Notes: generated by a model from the letters alone, not told the origin. A stretch of DNA of 38,231 nucleotides from JAWVZY01 sp033721955 (GCA_033721955.1 JAWVZY010000002.1:1-38231), one strand, 5' to 3'; numbered from the stretch's first letter, positions 16,222 to 24,973 are shown. A program made the numbers and translations.

Positions 16222-16664
16222 TATTTTGCTTTAGTTTTAGCTTTAGTTTTTTCCTTTTCTTTATTTGACTCGGAAGAAGTTTTAGATTTATTATTCTGCG
16301 CGCCAGAATCATCCTTATCTTTATCCTCTTTATCTACAAGAACAAGTGATATATGGCTTGTTTTCTTCTGTATTTCATGCACCATACCTCTAGCTACCGG
16401 CATATATCGCTTTAGTTTTGGACCTTCATTTACAAGTATTTGTTTTATATATAGGTTACTTTCATCCAATTCTTTATTTTGTTCTTTTGCGTTTGCTATA
16501 GCTGAATTTAAAAGCTTAAGCATGGGATCGGCAGACCTCTTAGTGGATGCCTTAAGTAAATGTTGCGCCATAACAGCATTTTCACCGCGTATTAGGCCCG
16601 CAACAAGGCGCACCTTTCTGGGCGCTATGCGTAAATGTGATAATTTTGCTTTATATTCAGTCAT
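16221..16664 (-). CDS. rplV: Ribosomal protein uL22 with charged tail
   Basis: A 147-residue protein. The L22 core (1-112) includes RIAPRKVRLVAGLIRG and the tunnel loop leading to the Arg/Met-containing KRYMPVARGMVHEI. Residues 113-147 form a Lys/Ser/Asp/Glu low-complexity extension absent from the usual 110-residue L22. Confidence 0.96.
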   Translation of the reverse strand: MTEYKAKLSHLRIAPRKVRLVAGLIRGENAVMAQHLLKASTKRSADPMLKLLNSAIANAKEQNKELDESNLYIKQILVNEGPKLKRYMPVARGMVHEIQKKTSHISLVLVDKEDKDKDDSGAQNNKSKTSSESNKEKEKTKAKTKAK

Positions 16665-16674
16665 ATTTTATTTA

Positions 16675-16965
16675 TTATCCTCTTTGCTTTTTTTCTAATG
16701 TATCCTGAAGCTTACCTCCATGACGTACAAACTTGCGAGTTGGAGAAAATTCTCCAAGCTTATGACCTACCATATCATCAGTTATAAATACGGGTATATG
16801 CTCTCTACCATTATGCACTCCTATAGTATAGCCCACCATTTCCGGTGTTATGGTAGATGCGCGCGCCCATGTTTTTATAACCGTTTTTTCGCCCTTCTTA
16901 ACGCGCTGCAGTTTCTTTAAAAGCTTTTCATCTACATATGGGCCTTTTTTTAGTGATCTTGCCAT
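16675..16965 (-). CDS. rpsS: Ribosomal protein uS19
   Basis: A 96-residue 30S head protein. MARSLKKGPYVDEKLLKKL at the N-terminus and VGHKLGEFSPTRKFVRHGG near the C-terminus are diagnostic. Normal length. Confidence 0.98.
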   Translation of the reverse strand: MARSLKKGPYVDEKLLKKLQRVKKGEKTVIKTWARASTITPEMVGYTIGVHNGREHIPVFITDDMVGHKLGEFSPTRKFVRHGGKLQDTLEKKQRG

Positions 16966-16971
16966 AATAAT

Positions 16972-17814
16972 CTATTTTTTACGCTTTTTCTTTTTGCGCC
17001 TCTTAATTATATATCTATCTGAATACTTATTTGGTTTTCTTGTTTTAACTCCATATGCATTTTTACCCCAAGGTGTTTTTGGATACTTAAGCCCTACAGG
17101 CGCACGACCTTCACCTCCTCCATGAGGATGATCCACCGGATTCATGGCAGAACCTCTGACATGGGGTCTCTTGCCTCGCCTGCGATTCTTGCCTGCCTTA
17201 CCTACCACCTCTTCTCTGTGAGAAGAGTGGGAAACAGTTCCTATGGTGGCAAAACCATTACTGCTTACAACCCTTACCTCGGTTGAGGGCATTGTTAGCT
17301 GAGTATGTCCCTCATCGTGGGCCATAACTTTTGCATATGATCCGGCTGAACGGGCCATCTGACCCCCTCTTCCGGGTTTTATTTCTATATTATGAACAAG
17401 CGTTCCAACCGGAATGTTTTTTATTTTCATTCTATTGCCGGGCTTTATAGGAGCTTTTTCTGCTATTTTTAACTCATCACCAACTTTTGCCTTGTCATAT
17501 GCCAAAATGTATCGCTTGACACCTTCTTGATTCTGTACAAGTGCAATAAATGCAGTACGGTTAGGATCGTATTCCAGGGCTTTTATAGTCAGAGTGTCAC
17601 CTACTTGATCCTGCTTAAAATCTATATCTCGATAAAGCCGCTTAGAACCGCCGCCCTTATGTCGTGTTGAAATTTTTCCATGACTCCTACCTTTCTTTCT
17701 ATGCAAAGAGCGTGTTAAGCTTTTTTCTGGCTCCTTTTTTGTTAATTCTCCATAATCTGTAGTTATCATTCCTCTGCGTCCCGGTGTTGTTGGTTTGTGT
17801 CTTTTAACTCCCAT
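16972..17814 (-). CDS. rplB: Ribosomal protein uL2
   Basis: A 280-residue 23S rRNA-binding protein needed for subunit joining. Visible: GRNHRG-like KISTRHKGGGSKRLYR, the central PGRGGQMARSAGSYAK and the conserved HPHGGGEGRAPVG loop with the histidine implicated in peptidyl transfer. A poly-lysine C-terminus closes it. Confidence 0.98.
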   Translation of the reverse strand: MGVKRHKPTTPGRRGMITTDYGELTKKEPEKSLTRSLHRKKGRSHGKISTRHKGGGSKRLYRDIDFKQDQVGDTLTIKALEYDPNRTAFIALVQNQEGVKRYILAYDKAKVGDELKIAEKAPIKPGNRMKIKNIPVGTLVHNIEIKPGRGGQMARSAGSYAKVMAHDEGHTQLTMPSTEVRVVSSNGFATIGTVSHSSHREEVVGKAGKNRRRGKRPHVRGSAMNPVDHPHGGGEGRAPVGLKYPKTPWGKNAYGVKTRKPNKYSDRYIIKRRKKKKRKK

Positions 17815-17825
17815 AATTTTTATAT

Positions 17826-18281
17826 TTACTGAGGAAGTACCTCAATTTCTTGTCCTTTAGCTAATGTTACAACTGCCTTATCAGGCCGCGTTGTTTTGCC
17901 CTGCTCAAATCTATATCTCTTCCTTTTTGCAGGCGACTTTATTATATTTACCTTTTCTACCTTGGTGTTATAAAGCTCTTCAACCGCGCGAGCTACCTCA
18001 TTTTTATTTGCTCGAGATGTTATTTCAAAAACATACTTTCTATCATCTGTTTTCGCCATACTTTTTTCAGATATATGCGGGCGTAAAACAACTCCATAAG
18101 CACCGTGTGCCTGCTCTGTCCTTATTGCAGTTGTAGCGCTCGGCTTGCTTTTCTTCTCTGCCTTTTTTTGTTTTTGCTCTTCCTTTGGCTGCTGTTTTTG
18201 CTTCTTGATCTGTTTTTTCTGCTGTTGGCGCTTCTGCTCCTTGCCTTTTCCTTTTTTAAATATATGTTGAAGTATTGGCAT
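17826..18281 (-). CDS. rplW: Ribosomal protein uL23 with long N-terminal extension
   Basis: A 151-residue protein. Residues 1-57 are a Lys/Gln-rich low-complexity extension; the L23 core follows (VLRPHISEKSMAKTDDRKYVFEI, NKNEVARAVEELYNTKVEKVNI, about 63-151). L23 normally has 95-100 residues and docks trigger factor and SRP at the tunnel exit, so the extension would lie near that docking site. No plausible internal Met start removes all of it. Confidence 0.93.
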   Translation of the reverse strand: MPILQHIFKKGKGKEQKRQQQKKQIKKQKQQPKEEQKQKKAEKKSKPSATTAIRTEQAHGAYGVVLRPHISEKSMAKTDDRKYVFEITSRANKNEVARAVEELYNTKVEKVNIIKSPAKRKRYRFEQGKTTRPDKAVVTLAKGQEIEVLPQ

Positions 18282-18289
18282 AATAATTA

Positions 18290-18919
18290 TTATTTAGCGT
18301 ACTGCTTTACCAGTTTATCCAAGGCGCTCTGTGAAAAAACGCATACCTTATTATTTAACAAATCTACAATATTTATTCTATCTATATTTACGGGCTTAAC
18401 TCCCGGTATATTATTAAATACTCTCTGATAGCCGTCATCCTCTTTTGTCCCGTAAACTATGATGCTGGCTCCATCAACCTTCATCTTTCCCAAAAGAGAT
18501 ACTCCTTTCTTTGTTTTTAATTCTTTCCAATCAAATGCCTTGACTACATATACATTACCAGCCTTTGCCTTACTGCTAAGCACTGTCGCTATGGCCTTTT
18601 TATTCATTTTTTTATTAATCTTTTTGCCATATGCTCTATCGTTTCTGGGGCCAAAAGTGACACCTCCTCCTCGCCATAATGGAGAACGTATAGAGCCGTG
18701 CCTTGCGCGCCCAGTTCCTTTTTGTCGCCACGGCTTTCTTCCTCCGCCTCGCTTATCTGCACGGGTTTTTGTATGAGCATAAGGCCTGCGGCGGTTTGCC
18801 AGCTTTACAGTAAACACCTGGTACACCAACGCATCATTTGCGTCTAAACCGAAAATTTCACCGGGAAGATCCTGGCTTCCTTCTTTTTTGCCTGTTTTAT
18901 TGTAAATATCAACTTTCAT
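18290..18919 (-). CDS. rplD: Ribosomal protein uL4
   Basis: A 209-residue protein with the extended tunnel loop (RPYAHTKTRADKRGGGRKPWRQKGTGRARHGSIRSPLWRGGG, about 47-87) and globular C-terminus. In Escherichia coli L4 also represses the S10 operon through its leader; here a structured leader lies upstream of rplC, two genes before. Confidence 0.97.
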   Translation of the reverse strand: MKVDIYNKTGKKEGSQDLPGEIFGLDANDALVYQVFTVKLANRRRPYAHTKTRADKRGGGRKPWRQKGTGRARHGSIRSPLWRGGGVTFGPRNDRAYGKKINKKMNKKAIATVLSSKAKAGNVYVVKAFDWKELKTKKGVSLLGKMKVDGASIIVYGTKEDDGYQRVFNNIPGVKPVNIDRINIVDLLNNKVCVFSQSALDKLVKQYAK

Positions 18920-18921
18920 AA

Positions 18922-19539
18922 TTATTTCGCTATGACCTCAACATAAGAACCCTTGTTACCCGGAACAGAGCCCTTAACTCCTATAATATTATCTTCTTTA
19001 TCTATATATGCTACCTTTAAATTTAATACGCTTTTTTTATGTCCTCCCATATGACCTGCCATTTTAAGTCCCTTTAATACTCTTTGGGGAAACGCAGAAC
19101 CGATAGAGCCGGGAGTTCTTAAGGTATGCTTCTGTCCATGAGTTTTTGGCCCTCCGGCAAAATTCCATCTCTTCACAACACCCTGAAAACCTTTTCCCTT
19201 GGCTGTGCCGCGAACCATAACTGTATCTCCCAGTTCAAATTGCTCAACGCTAAGCTTATCCCCTTTTTTGAATTCTGCATCCTCTGTGGTTCTAAATTCA
19301 CGCAAAAAAGCAAATCCTTTACCGCTTTTATCTGTAAACTCCTTCAAATGCCCCTGCATCGGTTTAGATAGCTTTTTTTCGCCTGCCCCAACTTGAACCG
19401 CATTATATCCGTTATTCTCATCTGTTAGCACTTGGGTTACAGTAACACCCTTTGCGTCAATCAAAGTAACCGGAACTACCTTTCCTTTATCATCATAAAT
19501 TTGAGTCATTCCTAATTTTTTTCCTGCTATAAATTTCAT
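18922..19539 (-). CDS. rplC: Ribosomal protein uL3
   Basis: A 205-residue assembly-initiator protein. MKFIAGKKLGMTQIYD, VKRWNFAGGPKTHGQKHTLRTPGSIGS and KGLKMAGHMGGHK are diagnostic. It is the first gene of the main ribosomal-protein run, since rpsJ belongs to the tuf side. It starts 8 nt after a terminator-like hairpin and U-run; there is no Shine-Dalgarno. Confidence 0.97.
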   Translation of the reverse strand: MKFIAGKKLGMTQIYDDKGKVVPVTLIDAKGVTVTQVLTDENNGYNAVQVGAGEKKLSKPMQGHLKEFTDKSGKGFAFLREFRTTEDAEFKKGDKLSVEQFELGDTVMVRGTAKGKGFQGVVKRWNFAGGPKTHGQKHTLRTPGSIGSAFPQRVLKGLKMAGHMGGHKKSVLNLKVAYIDKEDNIIGVKGSVPGNKGSYVEVIAK

Positions 19540-19774
19540 ACTTCAATAAAAAATCGGGCGCAGCCCGATCTTCGGCAGTATTATACTGCTTAGAAACCTT
19601 AATTGGGCTATGTTAGTAAATTAGCTGCGTTGTTTAAGGGGATATAAAACCCCTGGCAATTAGCTTGTAATGCAACCCGCCCAAGCTTTTAGACAGTATT
19701 GCTCCCTGCGGGGAGAACTTATCCAAAAGTTTGGGCGGGTTTGTTTTTAAAGTTTATTCCCTAAAGGAAATAAT
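19540..19774 (-). promoter_or_regulatory. Structured rplC leader with attenuator-like terminator
   Basis: This 235-nt gap after rpsJ holds, in transcript order: an 11-bp helix (TTGGGCGGGTT 19731-19741 with AACCCGCCCAA 19674-19684) enclosing AAAAG/CTTTT and a CTCCC/GGGAG hairpin; a GGGG/CCCC hairpin (19638-19653); GCAGTA/TACTGC (19575-19589); and ATCGGGC/GCCCGAT (19553-19569) followed by five U and ending 13 nt before ATG. AGCCC (19609-19605) could pair with GGGCT of the terminator 5' arm as an antiterminator. The helices are seen; regulation by a ribosomal protein is inference. Confidence 0.65.
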
Positions 19775-20125
19775 TTACATCTTAACTTCAATATCTACTC
19801 CGGCGGGCAAATTCAAATCCATCAAAGCATCAATAAGCTGTCCGGATGGATTGTAGATATCTATCAGGCGTTTGTGAATACGCATTTCAAACTGTTCTCT
19901 GGAAGTTTTGTGAACAAAACTTGAACGATTAACGGTGTATTTCTTAATCTCTGTGGGCAATGGAACCGGTCCTTTTATTTCCGCACCGTAACGCATTGCG
20001 GTATCCACTATTTGGCGCACACTTGAATCGATGACCTGGTGGTCATAAGATTTAATCTTTATCCGAATTCTCTGTCCTTGCTCTTCTTTTTTATTTTTTT
20101 TCTTTGCTTCTGATTTAGCTGCCAT
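19775..20125 (-). CDS. rpsJ: Ribosomal protein uS10
   Basis: A 116-residue protein; the core RIRIKIKSYDHQVIDSSVRQIVDTA and C-terminal LIDIYNPSGQLIDALMDLNLPAGVDIEV are typical. Residues 1-18 are a Lys/Glu extension. It is placed after tuf, 20 nt downstream, and separated from rplC by the long structured leader. uS10 also acts in NusB/NusG antitermination in bacteria. Confidence 0.97.
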   Translation of the reverse strand: MAAKSEAKKKNKKEEQGQRIRIKIKSYDHQVIDSSVRQIVDTAMRYGAEIKGPVPLPTEIKKYTVNRSSFVHKTSREQFEMRIHKRLIDIYNPSGQLIDALMDLNLPAGVDIEVKM

Positions 20126-20145
20126 GTAAGGTGCGCTTAATTTAT

Positions 20146-21342
20146 CTAATTGATAACTTTTGTAATAACTCCAGCACCGACGGTTTTACCTCCTTCACGA
20201 ATAGCAAATCTTTGCTGTTCTTCCATGGCAACGGGAACCACAAGCTTCGCCTTAAAGCTAACTGTGTCTCCGGGCATTACCATTTCTGTGCCGTCAGGTA
20301 GTGTAACCTCGCCTGTTACATCGGTTGTCCTAAAGTAAAACTGTGGTTTATATCCTGTAAAGAATGGGGTATGTCGGCCTCCTTCTTCCTTTTTTAGTAC
20401 ATACACCTCAGCTTCAAATTCTGTATGAGGAGTTACAGAGCCGGGCTTCACAATAACTTGACCGCGCTCAACATCATCTTTTTTAAGTCCTCGCAAAAGA
20501 AGACCTACATTATCTCCGGCAAGTCCTTCATCAAGTTGTTTGTTGAACATCTCAACTCCGGTAACTGCTGTTTTTTGAGTATCGCGCATACCCACTATCT
20601 CTATTTCTTCACCTACATTTACTTTTCCTCGCTCAATTCTTCCTGTAACTACAGTACCACGACCTTCAATTGAAAATACGTCTTCAACCGGCATAAGAAA
20701 CGGCTTGTCTGTCTCTCTTTCAGGTACGGGTACATATTCATCAACTGCGTCCATAAGCTCGCCGATAGGTTTTGCAGCGTCGTCATCAGCACTTGAAGCA
20801 TTAAGTGCTTGCAAGGCTGAACCTCTTATAATAGGAGCGTTTTCTCCGTCATATTCATATTTGCTTAAAAGTTCACGAACTTCTTCCTCAACAAGGTCAA
20901 CTAACTCAGGATCGTCTACCTGATCTACCTTATTTAAGAATACTACTATCTTAGGTACACCAACCTGGTGTGCCAAAAGAATGTGCTCGCGTGTTTGGGG
21001 CATAGGCCCGTCTGCTGCTGATACAACAAGAATGGAGCCGTCCATCTGAGCGGCGCCAGTAATCATGTTTTTAATATAGTCAGCGTGGCCGGGAGCATCA
21101 ATGTGAGCGTAGTGACGACTTTCTGTCTCATACTCCACGTGAGCCAACGCAATTGTAATACCGCGCTCCTTTTCCTCGGGTGCGGCATCAATTTGATCTA
21201 TATCTTTTTCTGAGTGGTTCATACCCTTCAACTGAGCATACTTTAGAATTGCTGCAGTAAGAGTAGTTTTACCGTGGTCTACGTGACCAATTGTACCGAC
21301 GTTAACGTGCGGTTTTGTTCTTTCAAATTTTTCTGCTGCCAT
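20146..21342 (-). CDS. tuf: Elongation factor Tu
   Basis: A 398-residue GTPase delivering aminoacyl-tRNA to the ribosome. G motifs visible: GHVDHGKT (19-26), DAPGHADY, NKVD; domain 2 begins with VEDVFSIEGRGTVVTGRIERG and the C-terminus has the usual beta-barrel residues. Length is near the usual 394. It has its own promoter and a leader of about 110 nt with phased TAGC repeats; it is probably co-transcribed with rpsJ. Confidence 0.98.
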   Translation of the reverse strand: MAAEKFERTKPHVNVGTIGHVDHGKTTLTAAILKYAQLKGMNHSEKDIDQIDAAPEEKERGITIALAHVEYETESRHYAHIDAPGHADYIKNMITGAAQMDGSILVVSAADGPMPQTREHILLAHQVGVPKIVVFLNKVDQVDDPELVDLVEEEVRELLSKYEYDGENAPIIRGSALQALNASSADDDAAKPIGELMDAVDEYVPVPERETDKPFLMPVEDVFSIEGRGTVVTGRIERGKVNVGEEIEIVGMRDTQKTAVTGVEMFNKQLDEGLAGDNVGLLLRGLKKDDVERGQVIVKPGSVTPHTEFEAEVYVLKKEEGGRHTPFFTGYKPQFYFRTTDVTGEVTLPDGTEMVMPGDTVSFKAKLVVPVAMEEQQRFAIREGGKTVGAGVITKVIN

Positions 21343-21345
21343 AAT

Positions 21346-21384
21346 TTAGCTTTTAGCTATTAGCTTTTGAGCTGTTTAGCTGTT
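21346..21384 (-). repeat. Phased TAGC repeats in the tuf leader
   Basis: TAGC/AGC occurs at 21347, 21354, 21361, 21370 and 21377 on the plus strand (AGCTAA-like on the transcript), spaced 7-9 nt, immediately upstream of the tuf ATG. It may be a chance microrepeat or a translation-control element. Confidence 0.5.
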
Positions 21385-21458
21385 ATAAATTTATTAATTA
21401 TTATTAATGAATAAGTGACCTAATTTCATAATATCTCATATACAGAGATACAAAATAT

Positions 21459-21486
21459 ATTTTACACGACTTGCAATTTTCGTCAA
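21459..21486 (-). promoter_or_regulatory. tuf promoter
   Basis: TTGACG (21486-21481), a 16-bp spacer and TAAAAT (21464-21459) lie in the 156-bp gap before tuf. The predicted leader is about 110 nt and contains a small TATCTC/GAGATA hairpin. Confidence 0.65.
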
Positions 21487-21498
21487 CCCCCCAAACCC

Positions 21499-21948
21499 CT
21501 AAAGAGGCAGATCGTCCAACCTGATTTCATTTGGGCGATTTCCCATATCAGCAAGCTCTATATCACTGTTATCTGTCGTGTCTATGTCTGTAACATCAAG
21601 CGGCGCCTCATCAGATGAAGGATGTATTGCTTCTGTGAAAATGGAATTGCCCTGTTCAGCGCCTGCCTGATTTAGGGCATTTTGATTTTTGGGAGTAATG
21701 GAAGGCCTTGAACTCTGCTGTTGGCCTTGCTGTTTTTCGGCATCAGCAAAACTCTGAGCACCTCCTGCTGACTGTTGCTGTGAACTTAAAGGTTGCGAAC
21801 TTTGATCCGGCGAACTTGCACCGCTATCCCCTTCTGAAAGACGCAAATACTCATCTACAGAAAGAATAACATAACGCGGCTCGCCATCCTCTACAATAAC
21901 TGCCTTTTCATTGCTTGTTTTTAGTATATTTTTTAAAGATTCCCACAT
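21499..21948 (-). CDS. Phd/YefM-like N-terminus with low-complexity tail, unrecognised
   Basis: A 149-residue protein. The N-terminal 38 residues (SLKNILKTSNEKAVIVEDGEPRYVILSVDEYLRL) resemble the Phd/YefM antitoxin fold, where a short helix precedes a strand of the GxPxxVLVSxDEYxxL type. Residues 40-149 are Gln/Ser/Asp-rich and probably disordered. No toxin gene is adjacent: fusA ends 5 nt upstream and tuf follows. The location suggests co-expression with translation factors. Family resemblance is by eye only; antitoxin function is not supported by context. Confidence 0.6.
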   Translation of the reverse strand: MWESLKNILKTSNEKAVIVEDGEPRYVILSVDEYLRLSEGDSGASSPDQSSQPLSSQQQSAGGAQSFADAEKQQGQQQSSRPSITPKNQNALNQAGAEQGNSIFTEAIHPSSDEAPLDVTDIDTTDNSDIELADMGNRPNEIRLDDLPL

Positions 21949-21953
21949 ATTAT

Positions 21954-24062
21954 TTATTTTCGCATTTCTATAATTTCTTGAGCAATATTTTGCGGCACCT
22001 CAGCATAATGACTAAACTCAACAGTTGCCGCACCCCGACCTTGAGTCATAGAACGTAGATCTGTTGTATAGCCAAAAAGCTCCGAAAGCGGTACAAGCGC
22101 TCTAACCGTTTTCAAATTTCCACGCTCACCTAATTCCTCTATCTGAGCCCTTTTAGCGCTAAGATCTCCGGTAACATCCCCAAGATATTCCTCAGGTGCA
22201 CCAACCTCAACTTTCATAAGAGGTTCAAGTAACACTGCATTTGCTTTCTTGGCAGCATCTTGAAATGCCATTGAAGCAGCTATCTTAAAGGCCGCCTCCG
22301 AAGAATCCACCTCGTGAAATGAACCATCATATAATGTGGCGCGGACATCAACCATAGAGTACCCTGCCACCACGCCCTTTTCCATGGCCTCCTTTACTCC
22401 CTTTTCAACCGAAGGTATAAATTCCTGAGGAATAGCGCCTCCTTTAATTTCATCGACAAATTCAAAGCCCTCGCCTGCCTCCATGGGTTCTACGCGAAGA
22501 TAAACATGGCCGTATTGTCCTCTACCACCTGACTGGCGAATATATTTTGCCTCCGCTTCCGCTTCTTTCTTTATAGTTTCGCGGTAAGCTACCTGAGGTT
22601 GACCTACATTTGCCTCCACTTTAAATTCGCGTTTCATTCTATCTACAAGGACCTCAAGGTGCAACTCGCCCATTCCAGAAATTATTGTTTCACCTGTCTC
22701 TTCATCACTGCTTATCTGGAATGTAGGGTCTTCTTCTGCCAGGCGGCGCAATGCAATACCCATTTTATCCTGGTCTGCGCGTGTTTTTGGCTCAATGCGT
22801 ACAGCAATAACCGGTTCGGGAAATGTAATCTTTTCTAAAATAAGAGGGCGCTTAGGATCGCAAAGCGAATCTCCTGTTGTAGTTGACTTCAAACCAACAG
22901 CAGCTGCAATATCGCCTGCATAAATAGTATCTACCTCCTCTCTATCATTTGAATGCATTCTTACAATACGGCTTAAGCGTTCTTTATCGCCTGTTGATGT
23001 ATTTAAAATATATGAACCGCTTTCAAGTGTTCCCGAGTAAACACGGAAATAGACAAGCTGTCCTACGTAAGGATCTGTGGCAACTTTAAATGCAAGGGCG
23101 GCAAATGGCTCATCATCATCTACTTTTATTTGTGTCTTTTCTCCTGTATCAGGATCCTCACCTTCGGGAGCCGGTACTTCAAGAGGGTTAGGCAAATACT
23201 CTACAACTCCATCTAAAAGCGGCTGCACGCCTTGATTTTTAAGAGCTGAACCGCAAAATACAGGAATAAGCTCATTATCTATTGTCGCTTTTCGCAAAAC
23301 TTTTTTAAGTTCCTCAGCTGATATCTCCTCTCCTTCTAAATATTTATTTGTAAGCTCCTCGTCTTGCTCAGCTATCTTTTCTACAAGTTCACCACGCATT
23401 TTCTCCGCCTGCTCTTTTAGGTCTTGGGGGATATCACCACCCCTTATAACCTTCTCGCCCATTTCGCCCTCATTCTTAATCCATTCCATGCCTATAAGAT
23501 CTATAACTCCGTCAAAGTTGCTCTCAGACCCAACAGGAAGCTGCACTGCAACAGCATTTGGACTAAGGCGCTCTATTATCGATTGAAAACTTTTTTCAAA
23601 ACTGGCACCCATCCTATCCATTTTATTTATAAAACAAATTCGGGGAACACTGTATTTATCTGCCTGATGCCATACTGTCTCTGACTGAGGCTCAACCCCT
23701 GCAACACCATCAAACACAACAACACCCCCGTCTAAAACACGAAGGGAGCGCTCAACTTCTACGGTAAAGTCCACGTGGCCGGGAGTATCTATTATATTAA
23801 TACGATATTTATTATCTTTGTCTTTATCTGAATAATAAGTGGGTACCCAAAAAGCTGTTGTAGCGGCTGAAGTAATAGTAATGCCACGCTCTCTTTCCTG
23901 CTCCATCCAGTCCATCACTGCCTCGCCCTCATGTACCTCACCTATTTTATGAGAAATTCCTGTATAAAAAAGCACACGCTCAGTGACTGTGGTTTTACCC
24001 GCGTCAATGTGTGCAATTATTCCTATATTTCTTACTTTTTCTAAAGGATATTCGCGTGCCAT
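21954..24062 (-). CDS. fusA: Elongation factor G
   Basis: A 702-residue translocation GTPase of normal length. Visible: AHIDAGKTTVTER (P-loop), the switch I region RGITITSAAT, DTPGHVDF, NKMDRMGA, and the later domains with GRGQYGHVYLRVEP and C-terminal DLRSMTQGRGAATVEFSHY. It follows rpsG by 14 nt in the str order S12-S7-EF-G. No SD. Confidence 0.98.
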   Translation of the reverse strand: MAREYPLEKVRNIGIIAHIDAGKTTVTERVLFYTGISHKIGEVHEGEAVMDWMEQERERGITITSAATTAFWVPTYYSDKDKDNKYRINIIDTPGHVDFTVEVERSLRVLDGGVVVFDGVAGVEPQSETVWHQADKYSVPRICFINKMDRMGASFEKSFQSIIERLSPNAVAVQLPVGSESNFDGVIDLIGMEWIKNEGEMGEKVIRGGDIPQDLKEQAEKMRGELVEKIAEQDEELTNKYLEGEEISAEELKKVLRKATIDNELIPVFCGSALKNQGVQPLLDGVVEYLPNPLEVPAPEGEDPDTGEKTQIKVDDDEPFAALAFKVATDPYVGQLVYFRVYSGTLESGSYILNTSTGDKERLSRIVRMHSNDREEVDTIYAGDIAAAVGLKSTTTGDSLCDPKRPLILEKITFPEPVIAVRIEPKTRADQDKMGIALRRLAEEDPTFQISSDEETGETIISGMGELHLEVLVDRMKREFKVEANVGQPQVAYRETIKKEAEAEAKYIRQSGGRGQYGHVYLRVEPMEAGEGFEFVDEIKGGAIPQEFIPSVEKGVKEAMEKGVVAGYSMVDVRATLYDGSFHEVDSSEAAFKIAASMAFQDAAKKANAVLLEPLMKVEVGAPEEYLGDVTGDLSAKRAQIEELGERGNLKTVRALVPLSELFGYTTDLRSMTQGRGAATVEFSHYAEVPQNIAQEIIEMRK

Positions 24063-24076
24063 AAAAATTTAATTTC

Positions 24077-24544
24077 TTATGCAAAGTGGGCGAATGCTCT
24101 GTTAGCCCTCGCCATTCTTTCTGTAGTTTCTTTTTTACGTATAGCGTCGCCTTCATTATTTGAGGCGGAAATAAGTTCGTTTGCCAAACGTTGCGACATA
24201 GCTGTACCGCTTTTGCTGCGCGCGGCTTCTCTTATCCAGCGCATAGCAAGTATGGTTCTTCTATCTCCCTTAACCTGCATAGGTACCTGATAATTAGCAC
24301 CGCCTATCCTTCTTGTCTTTACCTCGAGAGACGGTGATACATTTTTAAGCGCTGCATCAAAAACATCCATAGGATCTTTCTTGGTTTTTTTCTGAATAAT
24401 ATCAAAAGCATCGTAAACAACTTTACGGGCTACTGATTTTTTTCCATCCCACATCATATAATTTATAAACTTGGTAACCAGGGGGTTATTATATTTATAG
24501 TCGGGTTGCAGTTGTCTTTTTTTAAATCCTCCTTTTTTACGCAT
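24077..24544 (-). CDS. rpsG: Ribosomal protein uS7
   Basis: A 155-residue 30S head organiser of normal length. Visible: KFINYMMWDGKKSVARKVVYDAF, VKTRRIGGANYQVPMQV and RWIREAARSKSG. It follows rpsL by 3 nt. Confidence 0.98.
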   Translation of the reverse strand: MRKKGGFKKRQLQPDYKYNNPLVTKFINYMMWDGKKSVARKVVYDAFDIIQKKTKKDPMDVFDAALKNVSPSLEVKTRRIGGANYQVPMQVKGDRRTILAMRWIREAARSKSGTAMSQRLANELISASNNEGDAIRKKETTERMARANRAFAHFA

Positions 24545-24547
24545 AGA

Positions 24548-24961
24548 TTATTCTTTAGGCATCTTAGTACCGTATTTAGAGCGCTGAGTTTTTCTCCCCT
24601 CAACACCGGCAGTATCAAGTACACCTCTTACAATATGATAACGAACGCCCGGAAGGTCTTTTACCCTACCCCCTCTAAGTAGCACAACGGAGTGCTCTTG
24701 AAGATTATGTCCTTCTCCGGGAATATAAGCAGTTACTTCCATGCCATTTGTAAGACGAACCCTTGCCACTTTTCTAAGGGCAGAGTTTGGCTTTCTTGGC
24801 GTTACAGTTGTTACACGTGTACATACCCCTCGCTTAAAAGGGCTGTAATAATTTGTAGGCTTATTTTTAAGCGCATTAAAGCCGTGACTTAAAGCCACTG
24901 ATTTATCTTTTTTCTTTCGCTTCTTTCTTCCTTTTTTTACAAGTTGGTTTATTGTTGGCAT
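24548..24961 (-). CDS. rpsL: Ribosomal protein uS12
   Basis: A 137-residue decoding-centre protein. Visible: PTINQLVKKGRKK, the TPRKPNSALRKVARVRL loop and GVRYHIVRGVLDTAG, regions where streptomycin-resistance substitutions occur in other bacteria. About 13 extra residues (near HGFNALKNKPTNYYSP) lie between the basic N-terminus and KRGVCTRV. It has its own promoter and a 5'-terminal hairpin. Confidence 0.97.
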   Translation of the reverse strand: MPTINQLVKKGRKKRKKKDKSVALSHGFNALKNKPTNYYSPFKRGVCTRVTTVTPRKPNSALRKVARVRLTNGMEVTAYIPGEGHNLQEHSVVLLRGGRVKDLPGVRYHIVRGVLDTAGVEGRKTQRSKYGTKMPKE

Positions 24962-24973
24962 AATTGCTCAATT

